In this document: one piece after another, positions 5,224 to 11,039 of the stretch
Numbering within the stretch: the stretch's first letter is position 1
Layout of the letters: each line of letters opens with the position of its first letter
Source of the DNA: Kingella sp. (in: b-proteobacteria)
Lineage (GTDB): Bacteria > Pseudomonadota > Gammaproteobacteria > Burkholderiales > Neisseriaceae
Direction of reading: 5' to 3'
NCBI RefSeq assembly: GCF_030527935.1
Contig: NZ_JAUMZV010000060.1
Location: 1-11,039, forward strand
Length of the DNA: 11,039 nt
The notes under the pieces: generated by a model
Database searches by the model: none
Seen by the model: only the letters and a program-made list of their open reading frames with translations
Told to the model about the DNA's origin: nothing
Translations under genes and position numbers: made by a program

Positions 5224-5669
5224 TAAACGTGAATGTGGGTGAGCGTTACCACGTGTTCTTTTGGGGTTTGGTCTTGGGCAATCAGGTGGGCAAGGGTTAC
5301 GCTGCTTAAATGGTTGTGGATGGTGTGGTTTAGGCTTTCCCATAGGTTGTGCGTGATGCAGGGCGCGCCACCGTGGCAATCGGTTTTGCCGTTGCATTGG
5401 GTGGCATCTAGGCGGTCTTCGGCGGCGGTGATGATTTGGGCGATGTTGATTTGGTTGGCGGGTTTGCCCAGCACATAGCCGCCACCCGGCCCGCGCACGC
5501 TTGCCACCAAACCTGCGCGGCGCAGTTTGCTAAACAGTTGTTCTAAATAGGAAAGCGAAATTTTTTGGCGTTCGCTGATGGCGTTGAGCTTCACGGCGTT
5601 GTTTTGCGCGTTCATGGCTAAATCAACCATAGCGGTTACGGCGAAGCGTCCTTTGGTGGTTAATCGCAT
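5223..5669 (-). CDS. iscR: Iron-sulfur cluster regulator IscR
   Basis: A 148-residue Rrf2-family winged-helix regulator. The N-terminal MRLTTKGRFAVTAMVDLA and the recognition region ISLSYLEQLFSKLRRAGLV (38-55), with the wing VRGPGGGY (58-65), are typical. The [2Fe-2S] ligands stand at the E. coli positions: Cys92, Cys98, Cys104 and His107. With its cluster it represses isc transcription from type 1 sites, and cluster loss relieves this. A matching site lies in its own promoter (5708-5732), so autoregulation is expected. AAGGAA precedes the ATG. The stop codon overlaps a DUS. It is the first gene of the minus-strand isc cluster. Confidence 0.96.
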   Translation of the reverse strand: MRLTTKGRFAVTAMVDLAMNAQNNAVKLNAISERQKISLSYLEQLFSKLRRAGLVASVRGPGGGYVLGKPANQINIAQIITAAEDRLDATQCNGKTDCHGGAPCITHNLWESLNHTIHNHLSSVTLAHLIAQDQTPKEHVVTLTHIHV

Positions 5670-5699
5670 GGCGTGTTCCTTGTGGTTTGGTGGGGCGGG

Positions 5700-5732
5700 A
5701 TTGTGCTATTTCTGAGTGATTTAGTCAAGTAT
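5700..5732 (-). promoter_or_regulatory. isc promoter with type 1 IscR operator
   Basis: On the minus strand, 5732 to 5708 matches the remembered type 1 IscR consensus (ATASYYGACTRWWWYAGTCRRSTAT) at 22 of 25 positions: ATACTTGACTAAATC, then ACTC in place of AGTC, with the other mismatches near the end. The -35 TTGACT (5728-5723) is embedded in it, and a -10 CACAAT (5705-5700) follows after 17 bases. Bound IscR would block RNA polymerase. The leader before iscR would be short, about 25 bases. Confidence 0.85.
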
Positions 5733-5767
5733 AAACGGGGCGTTTTAGCTGGTTTATTAGGGGGATA

Positions 5768-5965
5768 GGGCAGCCTGAAAGCCATAGGGTTGTTATGAAG
5801 ATTGGGGGGTGTAGGCAGCCTGAAAATGTTGAACGATTGTCGGGCAACGGGTGTCTGATTTACGCGATTTGCTGGTTGGGTTTTCAGGCTGCCTTTGGAT
5901 GGGCTGTGGAGTGATGTAGCCATTGGGGCAGCCTGAAACGTATTTTGTTCGTTTTCAGGCTGCCT
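5768..5965. repeat. DUS cluster between iscR and xerD
   Basis: Five uptake sequences lie within 200 bases: GGGCAGCCTGAA at 5768-5779 and 5926-5937 (one base off), and exact copies at 5813-5824 (plus) and 5883-5894 and 5954-5965 (minus). The pair GGCAGCCTGAAA (5927-5938) and TTTCAGGCTGCC (5953-5964) makes a 12-bp stem that includes part of the xerD stop and could end the xerD transcript, although no T-run follows. No convincing gene lies here. Confidence 0.75.
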
Positions 5966-6866
5966 ATCCTTTTGAGCGCGGGTGAAACATATCCACCACT
6001 TGCTTTAAGCGTTCATTGGCAACATGGGTGTAGATTTGCGTGGTGGAAATATCGGCGTGCCCGAGCAGCGTTTGCACCACGCGCAAATCCGCGCCGTGGT
6101 TCACCAGATGCGTGGCGAAGGCGTGGCGCAAATCGTGTGGCGAAATATGCGGCAGACCCACTTGCTCGGCATAGCGCGAAACCGCCATCCAAGCCAGTTG
6201 GCGGCTGATGCCTGTTTTTTTCTGCGACACGAATATGGCTTCGCAGCGGGCGTTTTTCAGCAAGGCGGGGCGGGCGCGTTGCAGATAGTGTTCCAGCCAA
6301 TACACCGCTTCTTCGCCCATTGGCACGATGCGCTGTTTGTTGCCCTTGCCGATGGTGTTTACCATGCCGCTTTGCAGGTTGATTTCGTTTAATTGCAGCC
6401 CCACCGCTTCGCTCACGCGCAAGCCTGTGGCGTAGATGAGTTCCAGCAAGGCTTTGTCGCGCAGGCCGTGTGGCGTTTCGGTGTTGGGCGCGTTGAGCAA
6501 ATCGGTGATGTGTTGCTCGGTAATGATGGGCGGCAGGCTGCGCGTTTGCTTGGCGGTGCGCAAATCGCGGCAGGGGTTATCGCTGCGCTGTTCGGTGTCT
6601 TCCAGCCATGCGTAGAAGCGTTTGCAGGCGGATAAGGCGCGGACTTGCGAGCGCGGTTGTTCATCGGCAACGTAAATCGCCGCCGCCAGTTGCACGGCAT
6701 CGGCGGTTTTCAGGCTGCCTTGTGCGTTTGCCAGCCGCGTGGCGATTTTGGTTAAGTCGCGGCGGTAGGCATCCAGCGTGTTTTGCGACAGGCGTTCTTG
6801 TAGCCAAAGGTGGTCTAGCAAGCGGGTGATTAAATCTAAATCGGCGGTTAAAGTGGCTTCGGGCAT
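5964..6866 (-). CDS. xerD: Site-specific tyrosine recombinase XerD
   Basis: A 300-residue recombinase that, with XerC, resolves chromosome dimers at dif under FtsK control. The N-terminal SAM-like core-binding domain spans about 10-95 (LSQNTLDAYRRDL). The catalytic domain spans about 115-295, with the full set Arg150 (ATGLRVSE), Lys174 (GKGNKQR), His244 and Arg247 (HDLRHAFATHL), His270 (LLGHADISTTQIYTH) and the nucleophile Tyr279. Length and the VDMFHPRSKG ending fit XerD rather than XerC or an integron integrase. The ATG follows a DUS whose AAAGG sits at ribosome-binding distance. Another DUS encodes part of residues 51-54, and the TAG stop overlaps a third. It is divergent from lctP. Confidence 0.93.
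   Translation of the reverse strand: MPEATLTADLDLITRLLDHLWLQERLSQNTLDAYRRDLTKIATRLANAQGSLKTADAVQLAAAIYVADEQPRSQVRALSACKRFYAWLEDTEQRSDNPCRDLRTAKQTRSLPPIITEQHITDLLNAPNTETPHGLRDKALLELIYATGLRVSEAVGLQLNEINLQSGMVNTIGKGNKQRIVPMGEEAVYWLEHYLQRARPALLKNARCEAIFVSQKKTGISRQLAWMAVSRYAEQVGLPHISPHDLRHAFATHLVNHGADLRVVQTLLGHADISTTQIYTHVANERLKQVVDMFHPRSKG
6709..6720 (-). repeat. DUS inside xerD
   Basis: An exact minus-strand copy whose codons encode part of QGSLKT in the linker after the first helices of XerD. This suggests a tolerated position. Confidence 0.8.
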
Positions 6867-6867
6867 T

Positions 6868-6879
6868 TTCAGGCTGCCT
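6868..6879 (-). promoter_or_regulatory. DUS serving as the xerD ribosome binding site
   Basis: The exact DUS on the minus strand ends one base before the xerD ATG (6864-6866). Preceded by AA, it provides AAAGG about 10 bases from the start. No other Shine-Dalgarno-like stretch is visible. Confidence 0.5.
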
Positions 6880-7080
6880 TTGTAATGAAATGCTGTAATT
6901 TAATGAAACGGCGTTCGTTATTTTTTGTTAATGCAAAACGGGTTGGCAAAATGGGTTAGGCGGAATATCTGGCAGGATAAAGCAATAAAATGCGCTGTTT
7001 AGAATAAACAGTCCTGAATAATCGGCGCAAATTCGGCTTTTTTGGCATTGTTTAATTTTAACAAAACTTTTCAAAACCGA
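6880..7080. other. AT-rich divergent intergenic region, xerD-lctP
   Basis: This is the left part of the 373-base gap between xerD (minus) and lctP (plus). It holds no coding frame I can support, no RNA gene and no uptake sequence. Its composition is AT-rich, as expected for back-to-back promoters. I could not pick a convincing xerD promoter. A DUS (7173-7184) and the lctP promoter lie to its right. Confidence 0.5.
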
Positions 7081-7109
7081 TTGACAAACTACATCTAATT
7101 ACACACAAT
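7081..7109 (+). promoter_or_regulatory. Sigma70-like promoter of lctP
   Basis: A perfect -35 TTGACA (7081-7086), a 17-base spacer and a -10 CACAAT (7104-7109), with the same -10 word and spacing as the isc promoter. Transcription would start near 7116, giving a leader of about 120 bases that contains a DUS. The -10 overlaps the ATG at 7108, so that upstream ATG cannot be the translation start. Confidence 0.6.
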
Positions 7110-7172
7110 GCGCGCCTACTCCGTTGCACAGGAGCGAGCCATTGTTTACCCCAAATGTTGGCGCAACCCATT

Positions 7173-7184
7173 TTCAGGCTGCCT
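7173..7184 (-). repeat. DUS in the lctP leader
   Basis: Exact copy, minus orientation, within the predicted untranslated leader of lctP. No inverted partner is nearby, so it is not a terminator. Confidence 0.8.
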
Positions 7185-7239
7185 ATATGGTTCTAAGCTA
7201 GGCAGGCAAGCAATAACTAATAATTCAGGAAAACAAACC

Positions 7240-8793
7240 ATGAGCATTTTTCTCTCTATTTTTCCCATCTTATTACTGATTGTTTTGATGATAGGCGTGA
7301 AGCTATCGGGCGACAAAAGCGCAGTGCTGGCGGTGTTATCCGCCGTGTTGATTGCGATTTTTGCCGTGCCCAATGTGAGCGGTTTTGCGCCACCGCAAGG
7401 CTATGGCGCAAGCTATGTGGGTTGGGCTTTTGTGGAAGGCATTTTAAAAGCCGTATTCCCCATTTTAATTATTATTTTAATGGCGTTGTTTAGCTACAAT
7501 ATTTTGCTGGAAAGCAAGCAAATTGAAGTGATTAAACAACAGTTTACCAATATTTCTAGCGATAAACGCATTCAGGTATTGCTGATTGTGTGGGGCTTTG
7601 GCGGCTTGCTGGAAGGCATGGCGGGCTTTGGCACGGCGGTGGCGATTCCTGCGGCGATTTTAATCGGCTTGGGCTTTTCGCCACGCTTTGCTGCGCTGGT
7701 TTCGTTGATTGGCAACAGCGTGGCAACGGGCTTTGGCGCGGTGGGTGTGCCTGTGATTACGCTGGCAAAGGAAGTGTTTGGCTCGGAAGTTACCGCGCAG
7801 CAAGCGCAAGCCTTGGCGGGCGATGTGATTTTGCAACTGTTTGCCTTGATGTTTCTGGTGCCTTTTGTGATTTTGCTGCTGACGGATGCGTCTAAAAAAT
7901 ACATCGTGCCCAATATTATCTTAGCGGCGGTGGTGGGCAGCTTATCGCTGGCGGTGCAATTTTGCGCGGCGTATTTTATCGGCGCGGAAACGCCTGCCAT
8001 TTTGGGCAGCATCGCGTGTATTGTGTTCATTGTGTTGTACGCCAAAATGACCGAGAAAAAAGATGCCAACGCCAAGCCGCTAACAATGGCGCAAATGGGC
8101 AAGGCGTGGGCGGTTTATGGTTTTATTTTGGTGTTTATTTTGTTGGCAAGCCCGCTGTCTGGCCCGATTAGCGCGTTTTTGAAAACCACGCTGGTGAGCA
8201 AAATTCACTTGCCGATTTACGCCGAAGGCAAAACGTTTAACTTTGGCTGGCTGTCTAACGCGGGCCTGATGCTGTTTTTGGGTGCGTTTATCGGCGGCTT
8301 GGTGCAAGGCGTGTCGGCGGGCAAGCAGTTCCAAATTTTGGGCGCAACGTTGAAAAAAATGAAGGCATCGGGCATCACCATCATCAGCTTGGTTGCCATG
8401 AGCGCGATTATGAGCCACAGCAGCATGATTGTGGTGATTGCTGATGGTTTGGTGAACGCCACGGGCAATTTGTATCCGCTGTTTGCTCCTTTGGTGGGCG
8501 CAATCGGCACGTTTGCCACAGGCAGCGATACTTCGTCTAATATTTTGTTTGGCAAGCTGCAAGCGGCGGTTGCCGATAAAATTGGCATAAACAAAGCATG
8601 GCTGGCGGCGGCGAACACCGTAGGCGCAACGGGCGGCAAAATCATTTCGCCGCAAAGCATTGCCATCGCTGCTGCGGCGTGCGAACAGCAAGGGCAAGAA
8701 GGCGCGTTCCTGCGCTCGGCGATGCCTTACGCGGCGGCGTATGTGTTGATTGCGGGGATTACGGTTTACTGCTTTGCTGCGCTGGCGTTGTGA
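7240..8793 (+). CDS. lctP: L-lactate permease
   Basis: A 517-residue polytopic inner-membrane protein of the LctP/LldP family, importing L- (and probably D-) lactate with protons; lactate is a main carbon source for host-associated Neisseriaceae. The family signature GGLLEGMAGFGTAVAIPAAI (121-140, continuing LIGLGF) is present. Later SHSSMIVVIADGL, GSDTSSNILFGKLQ and ISPQSIAIAAAA, conserved membrane-loop motifs, appear in order. The start at 7240 (MSIFLSIFPILLL) is chosen because AGGA lies 9 bases upstream and the first helix begins at once. An upstream in-frame ATG at 7108 would add 44 polar residues and overlaps the promoter -10. It is a single gene, with a hairpin about 30 bases after the stop. 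Confidence 0.92.
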   Translation: MSIFLSIFPILLLIVLMIGVKLSGDKSAVLAVLSAVLIAIFAVPNVSGFAPPQGYGASYVGWAFVEGILKAVFPILIIILMALFSYNILLESKQIEVIKQQFTNISSDKRIQVLLIVWGFGGLLEGMAGFGTAVAIPAAILIGLGFSPRFAALVSLIGNSVATGFGAVGVPVITLAKEVFGSEVTAQQAQALAGDVILQLFALMFLVPFVILLLTDASKKYIVPNIILAAVVGSLSLAVQFCAAYFIGAETPAILGSIACIVFIVLYAKMTEKKDANAKPLTMAQMGKAWAVYGFILVFILLASPLSGPISAFLKTTLVSKIHLPIYAEGKTFNFGWLSNAGLMLFLGAFIGGLVQGVSAGKQFQILGATLKKMKASGITIISLVAMSAIMSHSSMIVVIADGLVNATGNLYPLFAPLVGAIGTFATGSDTSSNILFGKLQAAVADKIGINKAWLAAANTVGATGGKIISPQSIAIAAAACEQQGQEGAFLRSAMPYAAAYVLIAGITVYCFAALAL

Positions 8794-8823
8794 TGCGGTG
8801 AAGTGATAAAACCTTGTTTGACT

Positions 8824-8880
8824 GTTTTCAGACCGCCTTGATGTTGCCATGCTGTGCAACGTGAAAGGCAGCCTGAAAAC
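8824..8880 (+). terminator. Imperfect long hairpin after lctP, half DUS
   Basis: GTTTTCAG (8824-8831) pairs with CTGAAAAC (8873-8880), and GCCTT (8835-8839) pairs with AAGGC (8865-8869). Mismatches lie between, and GTTGC/GCAAC can pair in the loop. The right arm is an exact DUS (8866-8877); the left is its degenerate partner, complement AGGCGGTCTGAA, which is one base from the Neisseria-type AGGCCGTCTGAA. It probably marks the end of lctP transcription, though no good T-run follows. Confidence 0.5.
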
Positions 8881-8894
8881 GTTTGCAAAGCCTA

Positions 8895-8986
8895 AGTAGG
8901 TCGGGCATTTATGCCCGACGTTTTCAATTTGTGGCGCATTGAGATAAATAGGCTCGTGTTTGTCGGGCATAAATGCCCGACCTACT
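8895..8986. repeat. REP-like palindrome pair (25-bp perfect inverted repeat)
   Basis: The left arm, 8895-8919, and the right arm, 8962-8986, are perfect reverse complements over 25 bases. Each arm is itself nearly palindromic (GTCGGGCAT, TT, ATGCCCGAC), so it can fold alone or with the other. The spacer is 42 bases. Layout and core resemble REP/BIME (REPIN) elements moved by RAYT transposases; no such gene is in the window. It lies between lctP and glmS. Confidence 0.8.
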
Positions 8987-9004
8987 GATAAGGCAACCCC
9001 CATC

Positions 9005-9098
9005 AGGCAGCCTGAAAACCTTATCGCGCGGATAAATCATCATGCGTATAATCCGCCGCTGATTCGTTTCAGGCAGCCTGAAAGTCGGGCAGCCTGAA
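9005..9098 (+). repeat. Three direct DUS upstream of glmS
   Basis: AGGCAGCCTGAA is exact at 9005-9016 and 9071-9082, and GGGCAGCCTGAA (one base off) lies at 9087-9098, all on the plus strand. They flank the glmS -10 box and occupy its leader. Confidence 0.8.
9047..9052 (+). promoter_or_regulatory. glmS -10 box TATAAT
   Basis: A perfect TATAAT sits 79 bases before the glmS ATG, in ATGCGTATAATCC. No good -35 lies at 17 bases; TTATCG is at 20. The nearby TG may help. There is no room for a glmS-type ribozyme in the leader. Confidence 0.5.
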
Positions 9099-9130
9099 TT
9101 TTTGTAACCAGTAGATACTAAGGAACAATT

Positions 9131-10969
9131 ATGTGCGGTATCGTTGGCGCAATTCGTGCGCAAAACAATGTGGTCAATTTTTTAACCGATGGCTTAAAAC
9201 GCCTTGAATATCGCGGCTATGATTCATCGGGCATCGCTGTGTTAAGTGAAGGCAAAATCAAGCGCGTGCGCCGTGTGGGGCGTGTTGCCCTGATGGAGCA
9301 AGCGGCGCAGGAAAAAGGGCTGTTTGGCAACATCGGCATCGGGCACACCCGCTGGGCAACCCACGGCGGCGTAACCGAGCCCAACGCCCATCCCCATATT
9401 TCGGGCGGCATGATTGCGGTGGTGCACAACGGCATCATTGAAAACTTTGAAGCCGAGCGCAGCCGCCTGCAAGGCTTGGGCTACGCCTTTGAATCGCAAA
9501 CCGACACCGAAGTCATCGCCCACGCCATCAACCATGAATACCAACACAACGGGCGCGATTTGTTTGCTGCCGTTCAGGCTGCCTGCAAAAATTTCCACGG
9601 CGCGTATGCCATCGCCGTGATGGCGCAAGACAACGCGCAAAACATGGTGGTCGCCCGCATGGGCTGCCCGCTTTTGGTTGCTTTGGGCGAGCGCGAAACG
9701 TTTATCGCATCGGATGTTTCCGCTGTGATTTCGTTCACGCGAAAAATCAGCTATTTGGAAGACGGCGACGTTGCTTTGTTGAGCGAAAACGGCATTGACA
9801 AGCTGGTGGACAAAACAGGCGCAGCGGCAAACCGCGCCGTGAAAACGTCCGAGCTCTCGCTGGCATCGTTGGAGCTGGGACCATACAGCCATTTTATGCA
9901 AAAAGAAATCCACGAGCAGCCCCGCGCCGTTGCCGACACCGCCGAAGTGTTTTTAGACGGCGGCTTTGCGCCCAGCCATTTTGGCGCAACCGCCGAGCAA
10001 GTTTTGCAAAACATTGACAGCATCAAAATCCTTGCCTGCGGCACATCGTTTTACGCCGCGTCCACGGGCAAATATTGGCTGGAAAGCATCGCCAAAATCC
10101 CAACAGACGTAGAAATCGCCAGCGAATACCGCTACCGCGATGTGATTGCCCACCCCAAGCAGCTCATCATCACCATTTCGCAATCGGGCGAAACGCTGGA
10201 TACGATGGAAGCCCTGAAATACGCGCAATCACTGGGGCATCAACACAGCTTGTCTATTTGCAACGTGATGGAATCCGCGCTGCCCCGCGCCAGCGAATTG
10301 GTGTTTTACACCCGCGCGGGGGCGGAAATTGGCGTGGCATCCACCAAAGCCTTTACCACGCAACTGGTCGCGCTGTTTGGCTTGGCGGTTACGCTGGGCA
10401 AAATGCGCGGCGTGGTGAGCCAAGGGCAGGCGCAAGATTATTTGGACGAACTGCGCGCCTTACCTGGCAGCGTGCAACACGCGCTGAATCTTGAACCGCA
10501 AATTGCCGCGTGGTCAGAAAAATTTGCCAAGAAAACCAGCGCGTTATTCTTGGGGCGCGGCATTCATTACCCCATCGCGCTGGAAGGTGCGTTGAAGCTG
10601 AAAGAAATCACTTACATCCACGCCGAAGCCTACCCCGCGGGCGAGTTGAAACACGGGCCACTCGCGCTGGTGGACGAAAATATGCCTGTGGTGGTGGTTG
10701 CGCCCAAAGATGGCTTGCTGGATAAGGTGAAAGCCAATATGCAGGAAGTGCGCGCACGCGGCGGCGAATTGTTTGTGTTCACCGATTTGGACAGTGATTT
10801 TGAGCCTGCGGAACATGTGCACATTATCCGCGCCCCGCGCCATGTGGGCGTGTTGTCGCCGATTGTGCACACCATTCCCGTGCAGCTTTTGGCATATCAC
10901 GCTGCGCTGGCACGCGGCACCGATGTGGACAAACCGCGCAATTTGGCGAAATCGGTAACGGTGGAATAA
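9131..10969 (+). CDS. glmS: Glutamine-fructose-6-phosphate aminotransferase (isomerizing) GlmS
   Basis: A 612-residue cytoplasmic enzyme making glucosamine-6-phosphate from fructose-6-phosphate and glutamine, the first step to UDP-GlcNAc for peptidoglycan and lipooligosaccharide. The N-terminal glutaminase domain starts MCGIVGA, with Cys2 the nucleophile after Met removal, and contains EYRGYDSSG (26-34), GHTRWATHG (71-79) and HNGIIEN (99-105). Two SIS domains follow, with CGTSFYA (303-309) and SQSGETLDT (350-358), then EAYPAGELKHGPLAL, and the tail DKPRNLAKSVTVE with Lys607 matching the E. coli isomerase lysine. AAGGAA lies before the ATG. A DUS (9573-9584) inside encodes VQAAC, around residues 148-152. 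It is a single gene closed by a strong terminator. Confidence 0.97.
   Translation: MCGIVGAIRAQNNVVNFLTDGLKRLEYRGYDSSGIAVLSEGKIKRVRRVGRVALMEQAAQEKGLFGNIGIGHTRWATHGGVTEPNAHPHISGGMIAVVHNGIIENFEAERSRLQGLGYAFESQTDTEVIAHAINHEYQHNGRDLFAAVQAACKNFHGAYAIAVMAQDNAQNMVVARMGCPLLVALGERETFIASDVSAVISFTRKISYLEDGDVALLSENGIDKLVDKTGAAANRAVKTSELSLASLELGPYSHFMQKEIHEQPRAVADTAEVFLDGGFAPSHFGATAEQVLQNIDSIKILACGTSFYAASTGKYWLESIAKIPTDVEIASEYRYRDVIAHPKQLIITISQSGETLDTMEALKYAQSLGHQHSLSICNVMESALPRASELVFYTRAGAEIGVASTKAFTTQLVALFGLAVTLGKMRGVVSQGQAQDYLDELRALPGSVQHALNLEPQIAAWSEKFAKKTSALFLGRGIHYPIALEGALKLKEITYIHAEAYPAGELKHGPLALVDENMPVVVVAPKDGLLDKVKANMQEVRARGGELFVFTDLDSDFEPAEHVHIIRAPRHVGVLSPIVHTIPVQLLAYHAALARGTDVDKPRNLAKSVTVE
9573..9584 (-). 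repeat. DUS inside glmS
   Basis: An exact copy within the glutaminase domain, read through as V-Q-A-A-C. The surrounding protein shows no sign of disruption. Confidence 0.8.
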
Positions 10970-10984
10970 GCGGATTGATAGGAC

Positions 10985-11018
10985 AGGGCAGCCTGAAAAC
11001 ATTTTTCAGGCTGCCTTT
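10985..11018 (+). terminator. glmS terminator made of inverted DUS
   Basis: GGCAGCCTGAAAA (10987-10999) pairs perfectly over 13 bp with TTTTCAGGCTGCC (11003-11015), with a 3-base loop (CAT), followed by TTT. The right arm holds an exact DUS (11005-11016); the left copy has G for the first A. It starts 17 bases past the glmS stop. Confidence 0.85.
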
Positions 11019-11023
11019 GACGT

Positions 11024-11035
11024 TTCAGGCTGCCT
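11024..11035 (-). repeat. DUS at the right edge
   Basis: An extra exact copy, in the same orientation as the right arm of the glmS terminator and 8 bases beyond it. The tandem may belong to the end of a convergent gene outside the window. Confidence 0.8.
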
Positions 11036-11039
11036 TTGA

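Noticed and set aside
5660..5923. An 87-residue minus-strand frame upstream of iscR
   Set aside because: It runs through the isc promoter and two DUS, has low-complexity composition and no ribosome binding site.
7108..7239. A 44-residue N-terminal extension of LctP
   Set aside because: The upstream ATG overlaps the -10 box and lacks a ribosome binding site, and the added residues are polar with no family resemblance.
8080..9003. A 307-residue minus-strand frame opposite lctP
   Set aside because: Composition is Arg/Gln/His-rich, as in antisense frames of GC-rich genes, and it runs through the REP pair; lctP on the other strand is certain.
8794..9130. A CRISPR array or glmS riboswitch in this repeat-containing gap
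   Set aside because: The repeats are two inverted palindromes and dispersed DUS, not regularly spaced direct repeats. The leader from the -10 is only about 70 bases.

Overview
The window looks like a chromosome of the family Neisseriaceae (betaproteobacteria), closest in style to Kingella. The 12-base word AGGCAGCCTGAA or its complement occurs at least 17 times by eye, mostly between genes and often as inverted pairs. From memory this is the Kingella dialect of the DNA uptake sequence (DUS) of naturally transformable Neisseriaceae. The left edge also carries what looks like the end of an IS1106-type neisserial insertion sequence. The genus is inferred; no marker gene for species is present.

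Positions 1-5732, read on the minus strand, hold an iron-sulfur cluster (Isc) locus. It begins with a promoter carrying a near-perfect type 1 IscR operator (5708-5732), followed by iscR and iscS. An AT-rich stranger comes next (3111-3815), a 234-residue protein with a nucleoside-deoxyribosyltransferase/TIR-like fold signature. After it come a 42-residue Cys-containing protein, a 58-residue lipoprotein, iscU, a YbiI-type zinc-finger protein starting one base after iscU, an AzoR-like flavoprotein, a frameshifted helix-hairpin-helix protein, a SemiSWEET transporter and iscA. IscS supplies sulfur to the scaffold IscU, IscA is an accessory carrier, and IscR senses cluster supply. hscA, hscB and fdx are not in the window.

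Positions 5733-6866 hold a DUS-dense spacer and xerD (minus strand). A 373-base divergent gap follows with a sigma70-like promoter for lctP (7240-8793, plus strand), an L-lactate permease. A 337-base gap carries an imperfect hairpin, a perfect 25-base inverted pair of REP-like palindromes and several DUS. Then comes glmS (9131-10969), the entry enzyme of amino-sugar and cell-wall synthesis, closed by a terminator built from two inverted DUS.

The most unusual part is 2957-3906: a low-GC gene sits inside the isc cluster next to an inverted pair of uptake sequences of another dialect (AGGTCGTCTGAA, which I recall as the Neisseria mucosa type). This suggests a single-gene cargo, possibly a defence gene, acquired from a relative. 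Single copies of two further dialect types elsewhere in the isc region point the same way.
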